Assembly: GCA_034440595.1 (NCBI GenBank)
Contig: JAWXCH010000233.1
Location: forward strand, 1-10,376
Reading direction: 5' to 3'
Length of the DNA stretch: 10,376 bases
Source: JAWXCH01 sp034440595
GTDB lineage: Bacteria > Planctomycetota > Planctomycetia > Pirellulales > JALHPA01
The notes under the pieces are model-generated. The model was not told where the DNA came from. It saw nothing but the letters and a program-made list of their open reading frames with translations, and did not search any database. This document shows positions 1 to 7,384 of this stretch, piece after piece. Position 1 is the first letter of the stretch. Every line of letters begins with the position of its first letter. A program made the position numbers and the translations under genes.

Positions 1-19
1 ATCTTCCACTGCCGCCAAT

Positions 20-50
20 GCTAGCAATACCACATTTAGTACTTGCTAGC
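20..50. repeat. Inverted repeat in the left-end noncoding region
   Basis: GCTAGCAA (20-27) and TTGCTAGC (43-50) are perfect 8-bp inverted arms, extended by TAC/GTA (28-30 with 39-41) past one bulged base. No T-run follows on either strand. It may be a hairpin belonging to the end of the TPR transcript or to a gene beyond the left edge. Nothing else convincing was seen in 1-169. Confidence 0.4.
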
Positions 51-169
51 TGACCAAAAACACAAAGTGACCTTGATTCGTCAAATTGCAAAAGTCCAGC
101 TCTAACTGAATTGCTCTCGGTTTTTGACAATGGAAGTATGTTGCGAAGACCTGCCGGCAAGGAAGATAT

Positions 170-2350
170 TTACTTTGCCTCAAGCTTATTCTGAACCGCT
201 TTTAGCTTGTCATTGTCGCCGGCCTTTTTGAAGGCCTCGGCCGCCGAATGCCAAGCCATCCTTGCGTGATCAAGCTGCTGTAGCTTGTGGTGGATGTCTC
301 CCAGATGGTCCAACATCACGCCGTCCGCTTCTTTTTCGTTTTGACGCAGCGCAACCGCTTTTTGCTGTTCGATCAAGGCCTCGCTGAAGCGACCCTGGCG
401 ATAGAGTACCCAGCCCAGACTGTCCAGGTAGGCTGCACTTTCCGGTTCGTCTTTTAAAGCACGGCGAATCATTTTCTCGGCGCGCAGCAGATGCCGATTC
501 GAGTCGGCCCACAGATAGCCAAGATCGTTCATCGCACCGACATCGTCGGGAAATTCATCCAGCACTTGGGCGATCCATTCCTCGGCAGCTTCGTTCTGAT
601 TCTGCAGGACGGCGATGTTGGACAGAATCAAGCGTGCTTCGCGAAGGACACCGCGAATTTCAGGGCTGGAGTGGTCCTCGTCGTATTTTTTGATCAATGC
701 CTCGTATTGATCCGCTGCTGCTGCATATCGTTTGGATTGGTAGAGTACCCAGGCGATGCGGCTTTCAAAACGCGGATTCTTTGGTCCCTTCTGCGCGGCG
801 ACTTTTGCCACAGCGAGTGCGTCGTCGGCTTTTTCTTCCAGTGCCAGGGCACCAGCCAAATAGAAATAGAACGTCGGGTTACTGACAGGAAGTGCCTTCT
901 CATCGATGGCGCGCTGAAAAGTTCGCCGCGCGTCGGCGTAGCGCTCGGCCACGAATTGCTGCAGCCCCCAGGTCAGCAGGATCTCCGCGCGATCTTTTGG
1001 TTGAGCGCGAATGGCCGTATCCAGAAAGAACCCGGCTGCGTCAAAGTTGTTGGCCGTGCAGGCCAACCAACCGATGGCGCGTAGTGCCCCGTAGTTCTTC
1101 TCGTTCGGTTCGGAGAACTTGTCGCGTACGATCTGTAGCAATTGATTAAATCGGTTTGTGTCAGCGGTGAGCGATTTCACCGAGGAACTAGCAATGTCCA
1201 GCGAACCGCTCTTGGTGACGATTTCACCCAGCAGTTGGATCAAGGCCTCGTCCTGCTTTGTCTCAATGTATAGTTCGACCAGTCGACTGTAGGCCTGCGC
1301 GCTGGGAGCGTTTTTCAAAACAGCCTGGTATAGCGGCTGCGCTTCGTCGAATTTCTTCTGAGCAAAAAGTGCCTCGGCAATTTGAAAATCAAGCGGCGCG
1401 TTCGGGCCGGTTTGTGCGTTGCGAAGAGACTGCAACCGTTCGAGAAGTGTGTCTTCTAGCTTCAGTTCCTTCAGTAGTTCGCCCAGTAATTCATAAGGCG
1501 CATTGGATTTGCTGGTTTCTCCTGAATTCAAGTAGAGTTGTAACTTCTCCACGGCTTCCTGGGGCTTCTTCTCGTAGAAGTACACTTTTGCCGCATGATA
1601 GGCCTCGACCGCTTTACTGGGTGTCAATTTTGCGAGACGTTGATAGGCGACCTCGGCCTCTTTCATTCTCCCGGCTTCCAAGAATGCCACCGCCATCAGT
1701 TCATAGGTCTCCCCTTTGTCGCCGACCATCGTTTTGACCAGAGTTGGATTGAGCCCATAGTCGCTTGCATTATCCAATGCATGAATGACGTACTGGAACA
1801 TGTCGCCCGCCTTGGCAAAATCCTTAGTCAGGACATAGAGTCTTCCCATCTCCAGACGCAGCATCACCCCGGTGGCATTCTTTTGTTCCGCCGGCTCGTT
1901 CTTTATCGATTTTTCAAATAAGGCCAGAGCGCCTTGGTAATCGCGCTGACCGATCAGAACGACGCCGAGACGGCGCAGCATCGCTGGCTCAGTACCATCC
2001 AGTTCGGCAAGATGAACGGCATAGCGAATTGCCTCTTGTTCGCGATTCAGGCCAAACGCTAAGGGAATGATCTCGCGCAATGTTGGCAGCGATTTTGAGT
2101 CGTAGCGATATGCGCGTTGATAACCGCGCAGTGCCTTGGGCAATTCCTGCCGCTGCTCGGCCAGACGTGCTGCGGCAAAAAGGGAAACCGCGTGCAGGCG
2201 GTCCTGATCGGCTTCGCTACGTGGAGTTTGTTCAGCGAGAACCGCCGGGTCATCGTAGTCCTGGCCATGCGCGCTAGGAACACCAGCTTGAAGGACGGCA
2301 AGTATTCCGATCAGAATAGCTGATCTGCCAGCTAGCGTGCAGAGCCGCAT
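170..2350 (-). CDS. Exported tetratricopeptide-repeat protein
   Basis: A 726-residue protein, almost entirely helical TPR-type repeats, probably a scaffold or adaptor for protein-protein contacts; no enzymatic domain was seen. Residues 1-29 form a Sec signal peptide: Arg2/Arg9, hydrophobic core AILIGILAVL (11-20) and likely signal peptidase I cleavage after AHG29. There is no lipobox Cys after the core. TPR-like units are seen near 65-85, 124-152, 164-190, 214-243, 249-272, 322-349, 423-450, 457-484, 495-522, 530-556, 574-601, 605-636, 640-668 and 679-708. The last three (NDLGYLWAD..., LDSLGWVLYRQGRFSEAL..., DHLGDIHHKL) are the most canonical and resemble the C-terminal repeats of proteobacterial TPR proteins such as LbcA, an adaptor of a C-terminal processing protease. 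That likeness is recalled, not searched. Last gene of the run, 119 bp after the HhH-GPD gene; a shared transcript is possible but not shown. No clear terminator follows. Confidence 0.85.
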   Translation of the reverse strand: MRLCTLAGRSAILIGILAVLQAGVPSAHGQDYDDPAVLAEQTPRSEADQDRLHAVSLFAAARLAEQRQELPKALRGYQRAYRYDSKSLPTLREIIPLAFGLNREQEAIRYAVHLAELDGTEPAMLRRLGVVLIGQRDYQGALALFEKSIKNEPAEQKNATGVMLRLEMGRLYVLTKDFAKAGDMFQYVIHALDNASDYGLNPTLVKTMVGDKGETYELMAVAFLEAGRMKEAEVAYQRLAKLTPSKAVEAYHAAKVYFYEKKPQEAVEKLQLYLNSGETSKSNAPYELLGELLKELKLEDTLLERLQSLRNAQTGPNAPLDFQIAEALFAQKKFDEAQPLYQAVLKNAPSAQAYSRLVELYIETKQDEALIQLLGEIVTKSGSLDIASSSVKSLTADTNRFNQLLQIVRDKFSEPNEKNYGALRAIGWLACTANNFDAAGFFLDTAIRAQPKDRAEILLTWGLQQFVAERYADARRTFQRAIDEKALPVSNPTFYFYLAGALALEEKADDALAVAKVAAQKGPKNPRFESRIAWVLYQSKRYAAAADQYEALIKKYDEDHSSPEIRGVLREARLILSNIAVLQNQNEAAEEWIAQVLDEFPDDVGAMNDLGYLWADSNRHLLRAEKMIRRALKDEPESAAYLDSLGWVLYRQGRFSEALIEQQKAVALRQNEKEADGVMLDHLGDIHHKLQQLDHARMAWHSAAEAFKKAGDNDKLKAVQNKLEAK

Positions 2351-2355
2351 GATCA

Positions 2356-2362
2356 CTCTCCC
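2356..2362 (-). promoter_or_regulatory. Ribosome binding site deciding the TPR-protein start
   Basis: GGGAGAG (2362-2356) is 5 nt before ATG 2350. It selects this start over an in-frame TTG at 2455, which would add 35 residues ahead of a signal peptide that is correctly placed only if translation starts at 2350. Confidence 0.65.
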
Positions 2363-2469
2363 AAAAAGAACGGTGAGAAATTCTGCATCTATAATGAATC
2401 GACTACAACGTCGTTTGCCTGCTGTGGTTGCTGAGACTGCAAACTTCGGTTGCAATTGTCGCCCACTGC

Positions 2470-3552
2470 CTAACGAGGCTTTCGCTTCGCCAATTGCTTG
2501 GTCGGCGACTTTTTCTTTGGCCCGGTTGTTACCTTGGAGGCTAGTTTTTTGAGCGGCTGTGGAGCGCGCGGAGTTTTGCGGTCGGCGGTCGTTTTCTTTT
2601 CGGCCGGCTTGGGCGCGGGTTTTTCATTGCGTGCAGCAACTTTCCCTTTCTTGTCGCTGCCAGCTTTATCTTTTGCTTCAGGCTTCGTCGGGGTCGCTGC
2701 AGATTTTTTATCGACTTCCGCCGATTTCGATTTTTCGTTTGGTTTACCCTGGCTATTCACCTTGGCATCGACGGCCTTGGTGCCGGTTGTCTTGGCATCT
2801 TTGACATCATTGGCTTTGCCAGCAACAGGCTTATCGTTGGCTTTGGCAACAGCAGCTTTGATCTCTGGTCGCGGTGAACCTCGTTTTGGCATCACCGAGT
2901 CTGGATTGATTGCCAATAGCATTTTGCGATTATTGGGCGAATGCGGAGAGGCGATATAGTCCGCCGAGAGTTGATGCAAGAGGTTACCGAACTCGATCCC
3001 CTTATTCTTTGGAATCGCTCGTTCCAGACCAGAGACGCTGCCGGATTGCACTTCTTGCGGTGTGGCAACGCCGATGATCAGCAGAACCTCCAGGGCGCCG
3101 CGGTCCAACGGAATGAAGTGTCCGGCCAGGCCATGCTGCACGGCATACGCCAGAACAAACGGTGTGATCCCTTCATGGGCTTGTAACTTTTCAATGCCGG
3201 CGCTGATGTTTTGCTTCTTCAGCAGTTCCAAATCGAACGAATAGTTCGATTCAAAGACGGCCTGCAGGATTTTTTTGAGGTTGGCCGCGGCCAGTGATGG
3301 TTCTGGCAATTCGCGCATGGTCTCTGCCAGTTCGGCAACCGTGCTGACGCGAACCTCGTTCCAGTCAAAGAAGTTCTGCGTCAACCGGCTATAGACCTTC
3401 TCAGCGACGTCGTATGGCGCATTTTCCAAACAGGCCGCAAAGAGCAGTTGCTCCATTAGTGGCCGCACATCGGTTTCGCTGGTCGGCTTGTAGTGTTGCT
3501 TCAGAACTTTGTGCGCTTTGGTGATCAAAGTGGCACGATTCGGATTCGCCAT
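2470..3552 (-). CDS. Degenerate HhH-GPD (endonuclease III-like) domain with histone H1-like basic tail
   Basis: A 360-residue protein in two parts. Residues about 28-205 resemble the HhH-GPD DNA glycosylase fold. MEQLLFAACLENAPYD (33-48) matches the first helix of endonuclease III, KLQAHEGITPFVLAYAV (122-138) matches its helix-hairpin-helix LPGVGRKTANVV, and FIPLDRGALEV (146-156) matches IAVDTHIFRV. The catalytic Lys position is Phe132, while the catalytic Asp is kept as Asp150, with the same 18-residue spacing as Lys120-Asp138 of E. coli Nth. The [4Fe-4S] cysteines are absent; Cys41 is the only Cys. A Lys-less, Asp-containing site recalls monofunctional glycosylases such as AlkA, but loss of activity is equally possible. 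Residues about 221-360 are about a quarter Lys, rich in Ala/Pro/Thr and free of aromatics, like an H1 or HU-type tail, and should bind nucleic acid nonspecifically. ATG at 3552 has only a weak Shine-Dalgarno. The gene follows rbfA by 156 bp and precedes the TPR gene by 119 bp. Substrate unknown. Confidence 0.7.
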   Translation of the reverse strand: MANPNRATLITKAHKVLKQHYKPTSETDVRPLMEQLLFAACLENAPYDVAEKVYSRLTQNFFDWNEVRVSTVAELAETMRELPEPSLAAANLKKILQAVFESNYSFDLELLKKQNISAGIEKLQAHEGITPFVLAYAVQHGLAGHFIPLDRGALEVLLIIGVATPQEVQSGSVSGLERAIPKNKGIEFGNLLHQLSADYIASPHSPNNRKMLLAINPDSVMPKRGSPRPEIKAAVAKANDKPVAGKANDVKDAKTTGTKAVDAKVNSQGKPNEKSKSAEVDKKSAATPTKPEAKDKAGSDKKGKVAARNEKPAPKPAEKKTTADRKTPRAPQPLKKLASKVTTGPKKKSPTKQLAKRKPR

Positions 3553-3596
3553 GGAAGATCTCTAGTCTTAAGAACTCGGCCGTAATGAACTAAGTA

Positions 3597-3630
3597 GATG
3601 GCTATTAATCAGCCATCCTCATCCTGTCAC
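3597..3630 (-). promoter_or_regulatory. Candidate promoter with overlapping palindrome before the HhH-GPD gene
   Basis: GATGGCT (3597-3603) and AGCCATC (3611-3617) form a 7-bp inverted repeat around 7 nt, 45 bp before the next gene's ATG. Upstream is GTGACA (3630-3625, 5/6 of the -35 consensus). The AT-rich centre of the palindrome (TTAAT) falls where a -10 box would be (15-17 bp away) but matches the consensus only moderately. The arrangement would suit an operator over a promoter, or a hairpin in the leader; both are inference. Confidence 0.3.
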
Positions 3631-3665
3631 GGTTTTTGCTGAAAAATGAACAAGTCGAGGACTCA

Positions 3666-3687
3666 ATTCGGTCGTGGTGGACCGAAT
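3666..3687 (-). other. Perfect hairpin just after rbfA
   Basis: ATTCGGTC (3666-3673) and GACCGAAT (3680-3687) form a perfect 8-bp stem with a 6-nt loop, 21 nt after the rbfA stop. On the minus strand it is followed by TGAGTCC rather than a T-run. It may be a Rho-independent terminator of atypical form or a 3'-end stabiliser for the rbfA message; position and perfect pairing are the only evidence. Confidence 0.4.
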
Positions 3688-3708
3688 GAACCCTTCATCG
3701 AGTGTAAT

Positions 3709-4263
3709 TCAAGGTCCGTCGGATTTCCGCGCCGAACGATCCTCGGCGGTCGGATTTGCTTCGGTAGGTGCTTCTGGTAAGTCGGTTGGCAGGTTTTCAA
3801 GCGTATCCGCAATCGAAGAATCGTCAGAACTGGCCTGATCGTTACCTTCGACCAGCGAATCTGCGTCGTCGTCCGCGGCTGATTCTCCCTCGACAATTCC
3901 TTGCACGAGTGGCTCGTCCTCTTCTCCTAAAACGCGTCCCAAAATAGTCGCGATCTCAATTGATTTTTTGACGCCTTGATCCAGTACAAACAGCAATCGC
4001 GGCGTGTAGCGCGTATCGATTCGCTTGGCGACCTTGGCTTGAATGAACCCGGCCGAGCTTTGCAGGCCGCGCAGGCAGAGATTCTGCTTGGTTTCATTCC
4101 CCATGACCGAGACGTTCACTTTGGCTTGGCGCATGTCCGGAGCGACCTGCACGCTGATCACGGTCACATCGCGGACGCGTGGATCGTTCAGGTCCGTCAG
4201 GATAGCCATACTGACAACTTCACGGATGGCTTCGGCGGCTTTAAGTAAACGTCGAGACGGCAT
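3709..4263 (-). CDS. rbfA: Ribosome-binding factor A, with acidic C-terminal extension
   Basis: RbfA is a KH-fold assembly factor that binds the 30S subunit near helix 1 and the neck and helps 16S rRNA 5'-end maturation, notably in the cold. The 184-residue protein begins MPSRRLLKAAEAIREVV. The core is about 1-118: DPRVRDVTVISVQVAPD (27-43), KVNVSVMG (48-55), and the RbfA signature RYTPRLLFVLDQGVKKS (85-101). From about 113 to the end runs a Ser/Asp/Glu-rich, probably disordered tail (GEEDE, AADDDAD, SSDDSS). E. coli RbfA is 133 residues, so the tail is an extension of roughly 60. The ATG at 4263 fits the family N-terminus; no good Shine-Dalgarno precedes it. Third gene of the cluster; truB, common next gene elsewhere, does not follow. 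Confidence 0.96.
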   Translation of the reverse strand: MPSRRLLKAAEAIREVVSMAILTDLNDPRVRDVTVISVQVAPDMRQAKVNVSVMGNETKQNLCLRGLQSSAGFIQAKVAKRIDTRYTPRLLFVLDQGVKKSIEIATILGRVLGEEDEPLVQGIVEGESAADDDADSLVEGNDQASSDDSSIADTLENLPTDLPEAPTEANPTAEDRSARKSDGP

Positions 4264-4295
4264 GCAATTTCAACTGGATCAAGATAAACAAATGA

Positions 4296-4325
4296 ATTTT
4301 AAATGACCAAACGTATCAGCTACAA
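4296..4325 (-). promoter_or_regulatory. Weak candidate promoter before rbfA
   Basis: TTGTAG (4325-4320), an 18-bp spacer and TAAAAT (4301-4296, 5/6 match to the -10 consensus) lie in an AT-rich stretch about 30 bp before the rbfA ATG. The -35 match is poor (3/6). If real, it would give rbfA and the genes after it transcription independent of the upstream hairpin. Confidence 0.2.
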
Positions 4326-4333
4326 AACGTATC

Positions 4334-4366
4334 GGGCCGGGGGCGGATCCATTGCTGCACCGGCCC
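4334..4366 (-). other. GC-rich hairpin between infB and rbfA
   Basis: GGGCCGG (4334-4340) and CCGGCCC (4360-4366) form a perfect 7-bp GC-only stem around a 19-nt loop, 46 nt after the infB stop. On the minus strand it is followed by GATACGTTTTGTAG, without a clean T-run, so it is a weak terminator at best and may be a pause, attenuation or mRNA-stabilising hairpin. Next to it a 9-bp direct repeat AAACGTATC occurs at 4309-4317 and 4325-4333. Confidence 0.4.
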
Positions 4367-4411
4367 TTCACTTTATCGGCACGGCCAGCAACAGTCAGAC
4401 CGCACAAGACT

Positions 4412-7315
4412 TTAAAAAGTTCTTGCGACCTCTTCGATCTTGTACGCTTCCAGGATGTCACCTTCCTTGATGTCGTTGAACCCGGCGAGCTTGATGCCGC
4501 ATTCTAATCCTTCGCGAACATCGCGCGCGTCATCCTTTTCACGCTTGAGCGAATCCAGACCGTAGTCGCCGATAATGCGATTCTCGCGAATGATGCGAAC
4601 GCGCGAATTTCGCGAAATGTTGCCGGATAGAACCCGGCAACCGGCAATCGTACCGATCCGGCTGATGGTGAAGGTTCGCAGAACCAGGGCGCGACCGACT
4701 TCGGTTTCGCGCTCTTCGGGTCGGAGCATTCCTTCCAACGAAGACCGTAGATCTTCGGTCACCTTGTAAATGATTTCGTAACGTCGGACCTGCACGCCGC
4801 GTTGATCGGCCAGTGCCCGTGCACGATCATCTGGAACGACGTTGAAACCGATAACCACTGCGTCCGATGCGTCGGCCAAGTGAATATCCGCTTCGGAAAT
4901 TCCGCCGACGGTTGCTTGCAAAACCTTGATCTTGACCTCGGGATGCTCCAGCTTGGTGAATTCTTTGAGCAAGGCCTCGATCGATCCGCGAACGTCGGCT
5001 CGCAGAATGATATTCAGCGATTTGACCGCATCGCGCTGTTCGCTAAGGCGTTCGTGCAAGTTTTCCAGCGTCACATGCACCGGTGCTGAGCCAAGGGTTG
5101 CTTCGCGTGAGAGGATCTCTCGTTGTGCAGCGATCTCACGTGCCTTGCCGATGCTTTCCAGCACGTAAAAATGCTCGCCAGCGGCCGGTGCCTGGTCCAA
5201 GCCAGTCACGTTGACTGGAACCGACGGGCCGGCTTCCTTTATTTTGCGATGGCGATTGAGCGTGTCGTACATGGCCTTGATATGGCCGGTGGTAGTACCG
5301 CAAACGATGGCGTCACCCACACGCAACGTTCCCTTGAGCACCATCAGCTTGGCGATGACACCGCGACCTTCGTGGATTTCGGCTTCCAGACAGGTTCCGA
5401 CCGCTGGTCGATTCGGATTGGCCTGCAACTCGTGCAGTTCGGCAATGGTGAACAGCGTTTCGAGCAGATCATCAATTCCCTGGCCAGACTGCGCACTGGT
5501 TTTGACCACTTCGACATCGCCACCCCATTCTGTAGGGAGCAGGCCGGCTGTAGCCAATTGCTGATAGATATGTTCGATGTTGACGCCCGGCAGGTCGATT
5601 TTGTTCAGCGCGACCACGATGGGTACTTCGGCGGCACGGGCATGGCTGATGGCTTCTTCGGTCTGAGGCATGACACCGTCGTCGGCAGCCACAACCAGTA
5701 CGGCGATGTCGGTGACGTTGGCACCGCGTGCTCGCATTTCCGTGAAAGCTTCGTGACCCGGCGTATCGACAAACGAGATTTTGCGTCCCTTGTGATCGGC
5801 CTGGTAAGCACGGATATGCTGTGTGATGCCGCCACTCTCTCCAGCGGCGACCTTCAATCCAATAATGCGGTCGATCAAAGAGGTCTTGCCGTGGTCGACG
5901 TGGCCAAGGAATGTGATCACTGGTGGACGAGCCACCAACGACTCTGGCGAGTCGATCTGGCTATCCAGATCGGTCACGGTATCCTCGACGTCGGTCATCC
6001 GTCGGACTTCCAGTTCCACACCTAACTCAACGGCCAGCAATTCGATGGTGTCGGCGCTGAGTGCGGTGGCGATGTTCAGCCCCATTCCGCCGCCGAGGGC
6101 GAGCAATTTGCCCAGCACCTGGCTGGCAGGAACGCCGACTGCTTCGGAAAAACTGCGCACGGTCGCGGGAAGTTGAAGCACCACTTTGGTCTTTCGAGGA
6201 GCCGCGGTATTGGTACCGGTGCGTTTGGGGCGGCGCGTGGAGCGACGACGAATGCGAACTTCGTCTTCGTCACCGCCGACTTTCTTGATGACAGGAACGG
6301 CACGTTTGCGGCTGAGCTGACGCGCCTCGCGACCGCCAAGTGCGGACTTGAATTCGCCATCTTGCGGGACCGCCCCTTTGCTGGCTTTTCGACCACGTGA
6401 CGCCAGCGTGTCGGCCGGCTTAGCACCGGCGGCTGGGGCATCGGTTTTGCCCTTCGCCTTGTCTGCTTTCCGCTTTTCGTCATGTTTGCGGATATGTTCG
6501 GATAGTGGCGTCGCGCCACTGCGCCCGGCGCGAATCGCGTCGATCGGCAACTTGAGGTCTGGCTTCTGTGGTGCCGGTTCGTTGGCGGCAGCGCGATTGG
6601 ATGGCTGCTTGGCGGTCGGCATCGGAGCCAGCTTAATCGCCGGGCCGGTTCGTTGCGGTCGCGAAGTGCCCGCACCACCTGAGGAGCCACCGCCACGGCG
6701 GCGGCCTTCTAGTGGCGCGCGTCCCATTGAGCCTGTTCTCCCGGCTGTTCCGCCAGGTCCGATGTAATCCTCGCGACGGAGCTCTGTCGAAGGGGATCGA
6801 GTGGTATCAGAGCCGGCGGTAGATGCGCTGTTTGCGTCCGTATCGGGCGAGGCACTGGCCGCGACATCTTGATTTTCGGATTTCTTGGTCCTAGAACCGA
6901 GCGGAGAGGTGCCTCGCGTGCTGCTGGCAGATTGGTCTGGAGAATCTGGCCCACCATCGCTGCTACGCCCTTCGGCCGGAACGACGACTGGTGCAGGCGG
7001 TGTTGGCGGAGGAGCCAATGGAGCTGGCTTGGGAGCCAATTTGGTGCGTGGCGGTGGAGCGAGTACCTTGATTTCGCGCTCGACTCCGAGATCGGCAGGG
7101 CGCTCCAAGGGGCGATCCACAGCCGCAACCGGTCGATCGGCGGCAGCAGGTCGCGAGCGACTGCTTAGATAGGCTTTGAGCTTGACCACTTCCTCGTCGG
7201 TCAAGCTGGCCAAGGCGGAGCCTTTGCCATTGATCCCTGCTTTTGCGCACAGATCCACTAGTTCTTTGCTGTCGAACTTCAGTTCTTTTGCCAGCGAATA
7301 AATACGAACGGCCAA
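4412..7315 (-). CDS. infB: Translation initiation factor IF-2
   Basis: IF2 is the GTPase that brings fMet-tRNA to the 30S P site and promotes 50S joining. Read from TTG 7315 it has 967 residues. Order: IF2 N-terminal domain about 1-52 (VRIYSLAKELKFDSKELVDL); a long low-complexity Pro/Ala/Ser/Arg linker about 53-375 with PPP runs near 87-106 and an Arg/Gly patch near 204-215; second IF2-N domain about 378-437; GTPase domain with G1 GHVDHGKT 471-478, G2 SGGITQHI 494-501, G3 DTPGH 517-521, G4 NKID 571-574 and G5 SAQSG 607-611; then the beta-barrel and linker domains and the fMet-tRNA-binding C2 domain about 885-967 (GTIAGCRVLSGNISR, ECGIKLAGFNDIKEGD). All GTPase motifs are intact, so the enzyme should be active. 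The GTP-binding His521 of DTPGH is present. The length is in the upper range for bacterial IF2, the excess lying in the linker. Second gene of the cluster, 194 nt after nusA and 148 nt before rbfA. Confidence 0.98.
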   Translation of the reverse strand: MAVRIYSLAKELKFDSKELVDLCAKAGINGKGSALASLTDEEVVKLKAYLSSRSRPAAADRPVAAVDRPLERPADLGVEREIKVLAPPPRTKLAPKPAPLAPPPTPPAPVVVPAEGRSSDGGPDSPDQSASSTRGTSPLGSRTKKSENQDVAASASPDTDANSASTAGSDTTRSPSTELRREDYIGPGGTAGRTGSMGRAPLEGRRRGGGSSGGAGTSRPQRTGPAIKLAPMPTAKQPSNRAAANEPAPQKPDLKLPIDAIRAGRSGATPLSEHIRKHDEKRKADKAKGKTDAPAAGAKPADTLASRGRKASKGAVPQDGEFKSALGGREARQLSRKRAVPVIKKVGGDEDEVRIRRRSTRRPKRTGTNTAAPRKTKVVLQLPATVRSFSEAVGVPASQVLGKLLALGGGMGLNIATALSADTIELLAVELGVELEVRRMTDVEDTVTDLDSQIDSPESLVARPPVITFLGHVDHGKTSLIDRIIGLKVAAGESGGITQHIRAYQADHKGRKISFVDTPGHEAFTEMRARGANVTDIAVLVVAADDGVMPQTEEAISHARAAEVPIVVALNKIDLPGVNIEHIYQQLATAGLLPTEWGGDVEVVKTSAQSGQGIDDLLETLFTIAELHELQANPNRPAVGTCLEAEIHEGRGVIAKLMVLKGTLRVGDAIVCGTTTGHIKAMYDTLNRHRKIKEAGPSVPVNVTGLDQAPAAGEHFYVLESIGKAREIAAQREILSREATLGSAPVHVTLENLHERLSEQRDAVKSLNIILRADVRGSIEALLKEFTKLEHPEVKIKVLQATVGGISEADIHLADASDAVVIGFNVVPDDRARALADQRGVQVRRYEIIYKVTEDLRSSLEGMLRPEERETEVGRALVLRTFTISRIGTIAGCRVLSGNISRNSRVRIIRENRIIGDYGLDSLKREKDDARDVREGLECGIKLAGFNDIKEGDILEAYKIEEVARTF

Positions 7316-7321
7316 GTCTGG

Positions 7322-7330
7322 CTCTCCCTC
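7322..7330 (-). promoter_or_regulatory. Ribosome binding site deciding the infB TTG start
   Basis: GAGGGAGAG (7330-7322) lies 6 nt before TTG 7315. The alternative in-frame GTG at 7354 has no comparable purine tract at proper distance, and its 13 extra residues (beginning VSCRWQ) do not resemble an IF2 N-terminus, whereas AVRIYSLAKELK directly after the TTG does. Confidence 0.7.
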
Positions 7331-7384
7331 GAATGACTGCCACCTGCAAGACACGTGTCCTGACTGCGGCAGCTTGAATAAACA

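Noticed and set aside
491..1084. 197-codon plus-strand ORF
   Set aside because: Antisense to the TPR protein, no family resemblance, no ribosome site.
2351..2455. Upstream TTG start for the TPR protein, adding 35 residues
   Set aside because: It would bury the signal peptide, and GGGAGAG stands directly before ATG 2350.
2351..2469. TATAGA box upstream of the TPR gene as a promoter
   Set aside because: It matches 4/6 of the -10 consensus but no acceptable -35 lies 16-18 bp upstream, so it was not annotated.
5123..6025. 300-codon plus-strand ORF
   Set aside because: It is antisense to the intact GTPase region of infB, and its composition reflects the complementary strand of a constrained gene. 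No domain or start signal was seen.
7316..7354. Upstream GTG start for infB
   Set aside because: No Shine-Dalgarno at usual distance, and the 13 extra residues do not fit IF2, while TTG 7315 has both a ribosome site and the family N-terminus.
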